From Aalborgiella sp043740415 (GTDB lineage: Bacteria; Pseudomonadota; Gammaproteobacteria; Burkholderiales; Burkholderiaceae_C), in assembly GCA_043740415.1 (NCBI GenBank), contig JAYUCJ010000007.1, positions 1 to 5,613 of the forward strand: 5,613 nt of DNA, in the 5' to 3' direction. Every line of letters starts with the position of its first letter. Positions within the stretch are counted from its first letter, which is position 1. Under the pieces are notes generated by a model. The model searched no databases. It was not told the origin of the DNA and saw nothing but the letters and a program-made list of their open reading frames with translations. The translations under genes and the position numbers were made by a program. Shown here one piece after another: positions 1 through 5,613 of this stretch.

Positions 1-57
1 GCAATAAATACGCCTCTAGCCGGCGTATTTATTGCCTAAGCAGCTATCAAATTGATA
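1..57 (+). repeat. Palindromic REP-like repeat, copy A, over the phoH 3' end
   Basis: Positions 1-14 and 22-35 form a perfect 14-bp inverted repeat around a 7-nt loop, and the stem may extend beyond the window. It is followed by GCCTAAGCAGCTATCAAA and a near-palindrome TATCAAATTGATA (45-57). The phoH stop codon (complement of 47-49) lies inside this tail, so the repeat supplies the last codons of phoH; the hairpin begins 11 nt after the stop. The hairpin could act as a terminator or 3'-end stabiliser for phoH mRNA, but any T-tract would lie outside the window. Its core recurs inside phoH (copy B). From memory it resembles short dispersed palindromes common in Comamonadaceae genomes. Confidence 0.7.
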
Positions 58-1753
58 ATGAATTTAGCACTTCACTCGCAAAATCCGCCAACCGTGACCG
101 CTCACCAGGTGCCAAGGTGATGTGTCCACCGTGCGGCCAGCCTTTGAATTTGTCAACGGCGTAGGTCATGCCGGATGAGCCTTCTGTGAGGTACGGGGTG
201 TCGATTTGGGCCAAGTTACCCATGCAGACGATTTTGGTTCCCGGACCGGCGCGGGTGATGAGGGTTTTCATCTGCTTAGGCGTCAAGTTTTGCGCTTCGT
301 CGATGATGACGTATTTGTTCAAAAACGTGCGTCCGCGCATGAAGTTCATGCTTTTCACCTTGATGCGGCTGCGGATCAACTCATTCGTCGCGGCGCGGCC
401 CCATTCTCCCGCTGTCGTCTCGGTTTTGGCGAGAACTTCTAAATTGTCGTCCATCGCGCCCATCCACGGGCCCATTTTTTCTTCTTCGGTGCCGGGTAAA
501 AAGCCGATGTCTTCACCCACACTGACTGTGGCGCGGGTCATGATGATTTCGGTGTAACGTCTGTCGTCCAGCACTTGTGTCAGGCCGCAGGCCAGCGCCA
601 TCAAGGTTTTACCCGTACCCGCCGTGCCGGCGAGGGTGACAAAGTCGACTTCAGGGTCCATCAGCAGGTTCATCGCGAAGTTTTGCTCACGGTTACGCGC
701 TGCTACGCCCCAAACCACGTTTTTCAGGTGTTTGTAGTCTTTCAGCGTCTTCAAAACCACGGTTTGGTTGCGCACTTCGACGACGCGGGCATACAAAGTT
801 GGCTCTCCTGCCGCTTCAAAGTAGACAAACTGATTCACCAGCATTTCCTGCACCAGTGGGCCGGACAAGCGGTAAAACGTGGCGTGGCCTTCTTGCCAGC
901 TCTCGATATTTTTGGCTTGTTTGGTCCAAAAATCAGCGGGTAGCGCCAAAGCGCCCGAGTAAAGCAAATCGCCGTCTTCTAGCGTTTTGTCGTTTTGGTA
1001 GTCATCGGTTGACAATCCCAAAGCCCTCGCTTTGACGCGCATGTTGATGTCTTTGGAGACCAGCACGACCTCTTTGCCCACGTTGACTTTACGCAGTGCT
1101 TCGACCACACCCAAAATTTGGTTGTCCGCTTTGCCTTGTGGCAGGCTGGCAGGTAGGCTGTAGTCCAGCACTTGGGTTTGGAAGAACAAGCGGCCTTTGG
1201 CTTCTTTGTGGCCGGTGGTGTCCAATTGCAGTCCTAGCGCCATGTCGGCACCTTTGGCTGCGGCTAAGGCATCCAGCGAACGGCTGGTTTGGCGCGCGTT
1301 GCGGTTGACCTCGGTCATGCCTTTTTTGTGGCCGTCCAGCTCTTCCAGCACGATCATGGGCAGGTAAATGTCGTGCTCTTCAAAGCGGAACAGGCACATC
1401 GGGTCATGCATCAGCACGTTGGTGTCTAAAACGAAGAGTTTGGCGGGACCACTTGGCTTGGTGCGTTTGACTTTCGCAGCGGCCGTCGCGGCCTGTACGG
1501 GCGTGTTCGTCATTACTTTTTGGTAGCTGGGTAGCGAATCAGTCGTTACTACGGCTAAATTTTTATCGCTACTTTTTTGATAGCTATCTAGGCTTGTATC
1601 ACGCCGGCTAGAGGGCGGTTTTTGACCTGAATTTCCTGAATACTTTTCCTTGACAAGAGGCTTCTCTTGTTTGATGGGCTCCGTCTGATGGGTTGCAAAT
1701 TTGTTGGCTGCTAAAAGGGATGCGCGCTTGGTCGGTGCTGGAGGTAGTGGCAT
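47..1753 (-). CDS. PIN domain-PhoH family ATPase (PhoH2/YlaK-like)
   Basis: This 568-residue protein joins an N-terminal PIN nuclease-like domain to a C-terminal PhoH P-loop ATPase, the architecture of the PhoH2 group, some members of which are reported to act as RNA helicase/RNase; it is presumably cytoplasmic. Residues 1-104 are a low-complexity basic/Ser/Thr linker. The PIN domain starts at LFVLDTNVLMHDP (106-118), with candidate metal-binding acids D110, E137/E138, D210 and D235. A middle segment (about 270-350) leads to an REQ-containing stretch (355-357), then Walker A GTAGTGKT (376-383), Walker B VIIDEAQ (482-488) and a conserved C-terminal GERSRLA (550-556). All nucleotide-binding motifs are intact. 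The ATG at 1753 is chosen because MPLPPAPTKR is a familiar family start in Burkholderiales, although the Shine-Dalgarno is weak (AGGG about 12 nt upstream). A terminator separates it from the peroxiredoxin gene upstream, so it is probably transcribed alone. Part of the linker (about 47-62) and the last residues plus stop codon lie in a repeated palindromic sequence. Family assignment is secure; the substrate is unknown. Confidence 0.95.
   Translation of the reverse strand: MPLPPAPTKRASLLAANKFATHQTEPIKQEKPLVKEKYSGNSGQKPPSSRRDTSLDSYQKSSDKNLAVVTTDSLPSYQKVMTNTPVQAATAAAKVKRTKPSGPAKLFVLDTNVLMHDPMCLFRFEEHDIYLPMIVLEELDGHKKGMTEVNRNARQTSRSLDALAAAKGADMALGLQLDTTGHKEAKGRLFFQTQVLDYSLPASLPQGKADNQILGVVEALRKVNVGKEVVLVSKDINMRVKARALGLSTDDYQNDKTLEDGDLLYSGALALPADFWTKQAKNIESWQEGHATFYRLSGPLVQEMLVNQFVYFEAAGEPTLYARVVEVRNQTVVLKTLKDYKHLKNVVWGVAARNREQNFAMNLLMDPEVDFVTLAGTAGTGKTLMALACGLTQVLDDRRYTEIIMTRATVSVGEDIGFLPGTEEEKMGPWMGAMDDNLEVLAKTETTAGEWGRAATNELIRSRIKVKSMNFMRGRTFLNKYVIIDEAQNLTPKQMKTLITRAGPGTKIVCMGNLAQIDTPYLTEGSSGMTYAVDKFKGWPHGGHITLAPGERSRLADFASEVLNSLSI
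1514..1528 (-). repeat. Partial degenerate third copy in the phoH linker
   Basis: The minus-strand sequence AGCTACCAAAAAGTA (1528-1514) repeats the AGCTATCAAAAAAGTA of copy B with one substitution and one A fewer. It encodes a second Ser-Tyr-Gln-Lys (residues 76-79, the first being 57-60). It may be a decayed tandem copy or a coincidence in low-complexity sequence. Confidence 0.35.
1568..1614 (-). repeat. Copy B of the same repeat, in frame inside phoH
   Basis: On the minus strand, from 1614 downward, CCTCTAGCCGGCGT is identical over 14 nt to copy A (13-26). It is followed at exactly the same spacing by GCCTA (1593-1589) and AGCTATCAAA (1585-1576), identical to copy A at 34-38 and 42-51. Over the 39 ungapped positions I count 30 identities. 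The copy is translated in frame as roughly P47 to S62 of the PhoH linker. It lies in the opposite orientation to copy A. The palindrome GATAGCTATC (1579-1588) is part of it. Confidence 0.65.
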
Positions 1754-1832
1754 AAGTTATGAAAACCCTAGTTAGTTGAACAAGTAAAAAAAAGTAAATA
1801 GACGCAGTGAATAAAAGGCTAACTCAAAAAAC

Positions 1833-1866
1833 AAAAAAGCCGCCTAGTTGCCAAGGCGGCTTTTTT
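1833..1866 (-). terminator. Rho-independent terminator between bcp and phoH
   Basis: A 7-bp GC-rich stem (1839-1845 GCCGCCT with 1854-1860 AGGCGGC) closes an 8-nt loop and is flanked by A6 on the left and T6 on the right, so it can work in both directions. Read on the minus strand, the direction of bcp transcription, the stem is followed by a T-rich tail (T6, G, T6). It lies 87 nt after the bcp stop and 79 nt before the phoH start, so it should end the bcp transcript and make phoH depend on its own promoter. Confidence 0.88.
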
Positions 1867-1952
1867 AGAGGGAGCAAGTTGAATGTCAAATGCATGTGCT
1901 TATTATGCACAAGCCGCTTGGTATTTTTCCTTGTTACAAATTAAATAAGAAA

Positions 1953-2453
1953 TTAAGCGGCTAATTTTTCTTTGTCTTTAACAGCTTTGTTCAAAGCTTT
2001 GACTGCTTTGAGCACATCATCCACATGACCAGGCACTTTCAAGCCGCGCCATTCTTCAACCAAAATGCCGTCTGGGCCGATCAAAAAGGTGCTGCGTTCA
2101 ATGCCTTTGACTTTTTTGCCGTACATGATCTTGTTTTTGACCACACCAAACATGTGGCACATTTTTTCTTCTGTGTCCGCAATCAGCTCAAACGGAAGTT
2201 CAAGCTTCTGCTTGAAGTCGTTGTGCGAGGTCATGTTGTCACGTGACACACCGAACACCGTCGCGCCAGCTTTGACGAAATCCTTGTTTCGGTCACGAAA
2301 CTGCATCGCTTCAGTCGTACAGCCCGGGGTGTTGTCTTTTGGGTAAAAAAACAGAACCATCGTTGTGCCGTGGTGGGAAGTATTGGTTACTTTGACGCCG
2401 CTTGTAGCAATCGATTCAAATTCAGGGAGGAGTTTATTAACAACGATCGCCAT
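1953..2453 (-). CDS. bcp: Bcp/PrxQ-type thioredoxin-dependent peroxiredoxin
   Basis: This is a peroxiredoxin of the AhpC/TSA superfamily, PrxQ/Bcp branch, expected to reduce H2O2 and organic hydroperoxides in the cytoplasm using thiol donors such as thioredoxin. From the ATG at 2453 it has 166 residues, close to the usual Bcp length. The active-site segment YPKDNTPGCTTEA (37-49) carries the peroxidatic Cys45 with its Pro and Thr; the catalytic Arg and the fold-typical segments GVSRDN (68-73) and STFLIGPDG follow. The Cys that E. coli Bcp has five residues later (Cys50) is Met here; Cys99 in MCHMFGV is the only other Cys. The frame continues upstream to an ATG at 2534, adding 27 residues. I prefer 2453 because MAIVVNK is the normal family start, the extra segment resembles no Prx sequence, and it overlaps a hairpin and a likely -10 box. 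The Shine-Dalgarno is poor at both starts. A strong terminator lies downstream at 1833-1866. Confidence 0.93.
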   Translation of the reverse strand: MAIVVNKLLPEFESIATSGVKVTNTSHHGTTMVLFFYPKDNTPGCTTEAMQFRDRNKDFVKAGATVFGVSRDNMTSHNDFKQKLELPFELIADTEEKMCHMFGVVKNKIMYGKKVKGIERSTFLIGPDGILVEEWRGLKVPGHVDDVLKAVKALNKAVKDKEKLAA

Positions 2454-2493
2454 ATACTTTTTAAATCTCGCTATATTTCGGATATTTTTCAGG

Positions 2494-2527
2494 CATTCTT
2501 CATGCATAAGGTGCATGCTCAAGAATG
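2494..2527 (-). promoter_or_regulatory. 5'-leader hairpin of the peroxiredoxin mRNA
   Basis: On the minus strand CATTCTT (2527-2521) pairs with AAGAATG (2500-2494), and CATGCA (2517-2512) pairs with TGCATG (2506-2501). This gives 13 bp with a single 3-nt bulge (GAG) and a 5-nt loop. No T-tract follows, so it is not a terminator. If transcription starts near 2526 the hairpin sits at the very 5' end of the mRNA, where it could protect against decay or affect translation. The structure is seen directly; its role is inferred. Confidence 0.5.
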
Positions 2528-2532
2528 TGGTC

Positions 2533-2560
2533 ATTAGCAGCCAACTGACATATGTGTCAA
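2533..2560 (-). promoter_or_regulatory. Candidate promoter of the peroxiredoxin gene
   Basis: On the minus strand a perfect -35 hexamer TTGACA (2560-2555) is followed after 16 nt by GCTAAT (2538-2533), a 4/6 match to the -10 box. Transcription would start near 2526, giving a leader of about 75 nt before the ATG at 2453 and placing the alternative ATG at 2534 inside the -10 box. An inverted repeat TGACA-TATG-TGTCA (2546-2559) overlaps the -35 and could be an operator. This is motif inspection only. Confidence 0.4.
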
Positions 2561-2610
2561 AAGGCTACTGTCTCAACCCTCTATTTTAACCCAGAAATGG
2601 CGAGTTAGCC

Positions 2611-2982
2611 TTAACCCTCAAGTACTAAGGCGACTATGACATGGCGGCCTTCGCCTGCCAAAATGTTGTAGGTGCGGCAGGCAGCGCCTGTGTCCATGGT
2701 TTCCAAGCCCATGCGTTTGGCCATCAATGGCTGTAGCCAAGCGGCTTGCGGGAAGCGAAGGCGCGAACCCGAGCCGAAAATGACCAATTCGGCGTCAAAT
2801 TCAGCCAGTTGTGCAAAATGTGCCGCCGTGAGGTCTTCAAAGCGGCTGCATTGCCAGTCCACCCGCTGGCCTTTGGAGCCAATAACCACACTTTGGTGGA
2901 TTTTTTCACCCTGCACGCCGACCCAGCCTGGGCCGTACCCTTGTATCGTTTGAACGTCAAAATTGTCTGGTTCTAGTTTCAT
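2611..2982 (-). CDS. Mth938-like domain (DUF498/COG3737) protein
   Basis: This 123-residue protein is a single Mth938-like domain, the small fold shared with human AAMDC and the mitochondrial complex I assembly factor NDUFAF3. The bacterial molecular function is not established. Visible family hallmarks are the N-terminal Gly-rich turn GYGPGWV (15-21) followed by a short beta-hairpin, SVVIGSKG (31-38), the LVIFGSGSRLRFP stretch (66-78) and the most conserved segment ETMDTGAACRTYNIL (94-108) with Cys102. Length is normal and there is no signal peptide or membrane segment. The ATG at 2982 matches the usual start (MKLEPDNFDV). No Shine-Dalgarno precedes it. It is upstream of and codirectional with the peroxiredoxin gene (157 nt to that gene's preferred start), which appears to have its own promoter, and it is divergent from the aminotransferase gene. 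Any role in respiratory-complex assembly would be inference from distant eukaryotic relatives. Confidence 0.9.
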   Translation of the reverse strand: MKLEPDNFDVQTIQGYGPGWVGVQGEKIHQSVVIGSKGQRVDWQCSRFEDLTAAHFAQLAEFDAELVIFGSGSRLRFPQAAWLQPLMAKRMGLETMDTGAACRTYNILAGEGRHVIVALVLEG

Positions 2983-2988
2983 AGCAAC

Positions 2989-2994
2989 ATTCTA
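2989..2994 (-). promoter_or_regulatory. Candidate -10 box of the Mth938-like gene
   Basis: TAGAAT on the minus strand (2994-2989) is a 5/6 match to TATAAT and lies only 6 nt before the ATG at 2982. No convincing -35 box is placed upstream. If real, transcription would begin at or very near the start codon, giving an almost leaderless mRNA, in line with the missing Shine-Dalgarno. Confidence 0.25.
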
Positions 2995-3124
2995 ATTGGA
3001 TCATTTTGTCGGCTAGTTTGCTGCAGTGCACTATTTTGGACGAGAACTGTGGTCAAATTAAGGGTTAAATTGGTGTTTCAAGCGCCCCTCATTTCTTTAC
3101 CTCAAATACCTCAATTCCCCTGCT

Positions 3125-3130
3125 GGAGAG
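3125..3130 (+). promoter_or_regulatory. Ribosome binding site that fixes the alaA GTG start
   Basis: GGAGAG ends 3 nt before the GTG at 3134 (5 nt from GGAG), an acceptable Shine-Dalgarno position. It is the clearest ribosome binding site in the window and supports the GTG start over later ATG codons such as the one at 3197. Confidence 0.75.
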
Positions 3131-3133
3131 ATT

Positions 3134-4366
3134 GTGAAAACGATTCAAAAATCGGCCAAATTGGCCAACGTGCTTTATGACATACGCGGTCCCATCATGG
3201 ACGCCGCGCGTCAGATGGAGGACGAAGGTCAGAAGATCATCAAACTCAACCTCGGCAACCTCGCCGTGTTTGGCTTTGACGCGCCCGAGGAAATCCAGCA
3301 AGACATGATTCGTAACCTGCCCAATTCAGCCGGTTACAGCGACAGCAAAGGCATTTTCGGCGCGCGCAAAGCGGTGATGCACGAAACCCAAAAACAAGGC
3401 ATCGTCGGCGTGACTTTGGACGACGTATATCTGGGCAACGGCGCGAGTGAGCTCATCACCATGGCGACCAATGCGCTCTTGGATAATGGCGACGAGCTGC
3501 TCTTGCCCATGCCCGATTACCCGTTGTGGACTGCCGCGACCAGCCTGTCCGGTGGCAAACCTGTGCATTACCTGTGTGACGAAGAGAATGGCTGGATGCC
3601 GAATTTGGACGATATTCGCGCCAAAATCACGCCCCGCACCAAAGGCATCGTCGTCATCAACCCGAACAACCCGACGGGTGTGCTGTATTCCGACGAGCTG
3701 CTCAAACAAATCATCCTGATTGCCCGTGAGCACGGTTTGGTCATCATGGCCGACGAGGTGTATGACAAGGTGCTGTACGACGGTATCAAGCACACAGCAC
3801 TGGCGAGTTTGTCCACCGATGTGTTGACGCTGACCTTCAATTCACTCAGCAAAAGCTACCGCTCCTGCGGCTACCGAGCGGGTTGGATGGTGGTTTCGGG
3901 CGACAAGAGTTTTGCCAAAGACTACATCGAAGGGCTGAACATGCTCTCCAACATGAAGTTGTGCTCCAACGTGCCCGGCCAATGGGCGATTCAAACCGCG
4001 CTGGGCGGCTACCAAAGTATCAACGAGCTGGTGGGCGAGGGTGGTCGCCTGCGCCGCCAGCGTGATTTGGCGTATGAGTTGATCACCGCCATTCCAGGGG
4101 TGACCTGCGTCAAACCAATGGCGGCGTTGTACATGTTCCCCAAGCTAGACCCTAAGGTTTACCCCATCAAAGACGACCGCCAGTTTTTCTTAGAATTGCT
4201 CAAAGCCACACGTGTCATGCTGGTGCAAGGAACGGGCTTCAACTGGCCTGCGCCAGACCATTTCCGCATCGTCTTTTTACCGCATGAAGACGATTTGCGC
4301 GAGGCGATCGACCGCATTGCGAAGTTCTTGGAAAGCTATAGAAAACGTAGCGGTACAGGCAATTAA
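3134..4366 (+). CDS. alaA: AlaA-type PLP-dependent aminotransferase (class I/II)
   Basis: This 410-residue fold-type I aminotransferase resembles E. coli AlaA (about 405 residues), the glutamate-pyruvate transaminase that makes L-alanine. The PLP-site residues are present at AlaA-like positions: the NPNNPTG motif at 176-182 (N179), D207 and Y210 in ADEVYD, the Schiff-base lysine K240 in SLSKSYR, the following Arg in GYRAGW, and a carboxylate-binding Arg378 in DHFRIVFLP. The N-terminal LNLGNLAVFGFDAP segment is characteristic of the AlaA branch. The start is GTG at 3134, supported by GGAGAG at 3125-3130 and by the normal N-terminus MKTIQKSAKLANVLYDIRGP. Homoserine dehydrogenase follows 76 nt after the stop on the same strand, an order I recall from many Burkholderiales (aminotransferase, hom, thrC). 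The link to the aspartate/threonine pathway could be functional or only co-regulation. Family assignment is firm; substrate range (alanine versus other 2-oxo acids) is inferred. Confidence 0.93.
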   Translation: MKTIQKSAKLANVLYDIRGPIMDAARQMEDEGQKIIKLNLGNLAVFGFDAPEEIQQDMIRNLPNSAGYSDSKGIFGARKAVMHETQKQGIVGVTLDDVYLGNGASELITMATNALLDNGDELLLPMPDYPLWTAATSLSGGKPVHYLCDEENGWMPNLDDIRAKITPRTKGIVVINPNNPTGVLYSDELLKQIILIAREHGLVIMADEVYDKVLYDGIKHTALASLSTDVLTLTFNSLSKSYRSCGYRAGWMVVSGDKSFAKDYIEGLNMLSNMKLCSNVPGQWAIQTALGGYQSINELVGEGGRLRRQRDLAYELITAIPGVTCVKPMAALYMFPKLDPKVYPIKDDRQFFLELLKATRVMLVQGTGFNWPAPDHFRIVFLPHEDDLREAIDRIAKFLESYRKRSGTGN

Positions 4367-4442
4367 TACACCGTCTATAGTTGTATTTACTTCATTTTTT
4401 AGTAAATTTATCTTGTTATTCATTCCGTCATTTAAGTAGTTT

Positions 4443-5613
4443 ATGAAACCTATCCAAGTTGGCCTCTTAGGCATCGGCACCGTCGGCAGCGGCGTGTTTA
4501 ACGTCCTCAATCGCAACCAAAACGAAATCCAGCGCCGTGCAGGCCGTGGTATTGAAATCACGATGGTGGCAGACCTTGACACCGCCCGTGCGCAAGCTGT
4601 TGTCGGCGCTAACGTGAAAGTCGTCAACGACGCACGCGCCATCATCGCCAACCCTGAGATTGACATCGTTATCGAACTCATTGGCGGCTACGGCATTGCC
4701 AAGCAGTTGGTGATGGAAGCCATCGCCGCTGGTAAACACGTGGTCACAGCCAACAAAGCGCTGTTAGCCGTCCATGGCACCGAGATTTTTGCGGCAGCCC
4801 AAGCCAAGGGTGTGATGGTCGCGTTTGAAGCCGCTGTCGCAGGCGGTATCCCCATCATCAAATCTTTGCGCGAAGGTTTGACCGCCAACCGCATCCAGTG
4901 GATTGCCGGCATCATCAACGGCACGACCAACTTTATCTTGAGTGAGATGCGCGACAAAGGCCTGGACTTCGCCGCCGCCTTGAAAGACGCGCAGGCGCTG
5001 GGCTACGCCGAAGCTGACCCGACGTTTGACATCGAAGGCGTAGACGCAGCGCACAAAGTCACGCTGATGTCAGCCATCGCCTTCGGCATTCCCGTGCAGT
5101 TTGACAAAGCCTATGTTGAAGGCATTTCAAAACTTGCCTCGCAAGACATCAAATACGCCGAGCAGTTGGGCTACCGCATCAAGCTTTTGGGCATCACCAA
5201 GCGCGTTACAGTCAACGGCAAAGAAGGTAAAAAAGAGGGTGTGGAGTTACGCGTTCACCCAAGTTTGGTGCCGAACAAACGTTTGATTGCCAACGTCGAA
5301 GGCGCGATGAATGCCGTCATGGTGCAGGGCGATGCTGTGGGCACGACTTTGTACTACGGCAAAGGCGCAGGCTCTGAGCCCACCGCCAGCGCCGTGATTG
5401 CCGATTTGGTCGACATCACCCGCCTGCACACCGCAGACCCCGCCCACCGCGTACCGCATTTGGCTTTCCAACCCGATGCCATGAGCGACTTGCAAGTTTT
5501 GCCGATGAGCGACATCGTCACCAGCTATTACCTGCGTTTACGTGTGGCGGACGAAGCCGGCGTGTTGGCCAAAGTGACTGGCATTTTGGCGACCGCTGGC
5601 ATCAGCATCGACG
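4443..5613 (+). CDS. hom: Homoserine dehydrogenase, 3' end outside window
   Basis: Homoserine dehydrogenase reduces L-aspartate 4-semialdehyde to L-homoserine with NAD(P)H, the branch point leading to threonine, isoleucine and methionine. The visible 390 codons cover the Rossmann NAD(P)-binding domain with GIGTVG (10-15), the VTANKALLA stretch, the NGTTNFIL motif (159-166), and residues 183-205, which fit the PROSITE homoserine dehydrogenase pattern exactly and end in the catalytic Lys205. A C-terminal ACT domain, the usual site of threonine feedback control, begins near residue 362 (YYLRLRVADEAGVLAKV) and is cut by the window end. The normal length is about 430-440 residues, so roughly 45 are missing. 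The enzyme is monofunctional: no aspartokinase domain precedes it. The ATG at 4443 is fixed by the nearness of the GxGxxG motif, but there is no good Shine-Dalgarno. It probably forms an operon with alaA, with thrC expected downstream. No frameshift or damage is seen. Confidence 0.96.
   Translation, partial: MKPIQVGLLGIGTVGSGVFNVLNRNQNEIQRRAGRGIEITMVADLDTARAQAVVGANVKVVNDARAIIANPEIDIVIELIGGYGIAKQLVMEAIAAGKHVVTANKALLAVHGTEIFAAAQAKGVMVAFEAAVAGGIPIIKSLREGLTANRIQWIAGIINGTTNFILSEMRDKGLDFAAALKDAQALGYAEADPTFDIEGVDAAHKVTLMSAIAFGIPVQFDKAYVEGISKLASQDIKYAEQLGYRIKLLGITKRVTVNGKEGKKEGVELRVHPSLVPNKRLIANVEGAMNAVMVQGDAVGTTLYYGKGAGSEPTASAVIADLVDITRLHTADPAHRVPHLAFQPDAMSDLQVLPMSDIVTSYYLRLRVADEAGVLAKVTGILATAGISID

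Noticed and set aside
575..943. Plus-strand reading frame opposite phoH
   Set aside because: It is the complement of the PhoH P-loop region with no start signal or domain of its own.
1895..1911. Small stem TGTGC/GCACA with a 7-nt AT loop
   Set aside because: Only 5 bp and no following T-tract; such stems are expected by chance.
1912..1962. 8-bp inverted repeat AGCCGCTT/AAGCGGCT around the bcp stop codon
   Set aside because: The arms are short and 35 nt apart without a T-tract; the true terminator is downstream at 1833-1866.
2454..2534. N-terminal 27-residue extension of the peroxiredoxin from the ATG at 2534
   Set aside because: It does not resemble the family, overlaps a likely -10 box and a strong hairpin, and has no Shine-Dalgarno; MAIVVNK at 2453 is the normal start.
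3019..3031. CTGCAG/GTGCAC palindromes in the divergent intergenic region
   Set aside because: 6-bp palindromes are too short and frequent to claim an operator.
3326..3793. Long antisense reading frame opposite alaA
   Set aside because: It lies entirely within a well-supported aminotransferase gene and its translation has no recognisable domain; antisense frames are common in GC-rich codon usage.
4334..4353. Sequence at the alaA 3' end resembling the tail of repeat copy B (16 of 20 bases)
   Set aside because: The other repeat blocks (CCTCTAGCCGG, GCCTA) are absent, and the encoded FLESYRKR is a plausible ordinary AlaA C-terminus, so codon coincidence is likely.
4764..5054. Antisense reading frame opposite hom
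   Set aside because: It is contained in the conserved homoserine dehydrogenase catalytic region and resembles no family.

Overview
The window looks like ordinary chromosomal DNA from a betaproteobacterium, most likely Comamonadaceae (Rhodoferax/Polaromonas/Limnohabitans-like). The protein sequences support this: the PhoH start MPLPPAPTKR, the peroxiredoxin start MAIVVNK and the aminotransferase-then-homoserine dehydrogenase order are all familiar from Burkholderiales. The organism call comes from memory of these families, not from a search.

Layout. Three genes run leftward: a PIN-PhoH ATPase (47-1753), a Bcp/PrxQ-type peroxiredoxin (1953-2453, with a possible longer start at 2534) and a small Mth938/DUF498 protein (2611-2982). 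A strong stem-loop with T-tracts on both sides (1833-1866) separates the peroxiredoxin from phoH, so phoH is probably a separate transcription unit. A 151-bp divergent intergenic region (2983-3133) separates this block from two rightward genes. These are an AlaA-type PLP aminotransferase (3134-4366, GTG start with a good Shine-Dalgarno) and homoserine dehydrogenase (from 4443, cut by the window edge inside its ACT domain).

How the genes work together. The rightward pair is amino-acid metabolism: glutamate-pyruvate-type transamination followed by the committed NAD(P)H step from aspartate semialdehyde to homoserine. The leftward genes are housekeeping or stress functions (RNA-linked ATPase/nuclease, hydroperoxide reduction, a small protein of unclear role) with no obvious shared pathway.

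Non-coding structure. No new multi-gene system is visible. The most interesting signal is a short palindromic repeat found twice around phoH. One copy (1-57) is a perfect 14-bp hairpin plus a tail that supplies the phoH stop codon. The other (about 1568-1614, opposite orientation) is read in frame inside the low-complexity N-terminal linker of PhoH. Without gaps, 30 of 39 positions are identical. A second notable feature is a 13-bp bulged hairpin (2494-2527) in the probable 5' leader of the peroxiredoxin gene, just downstream of a perfect TTGACA box.
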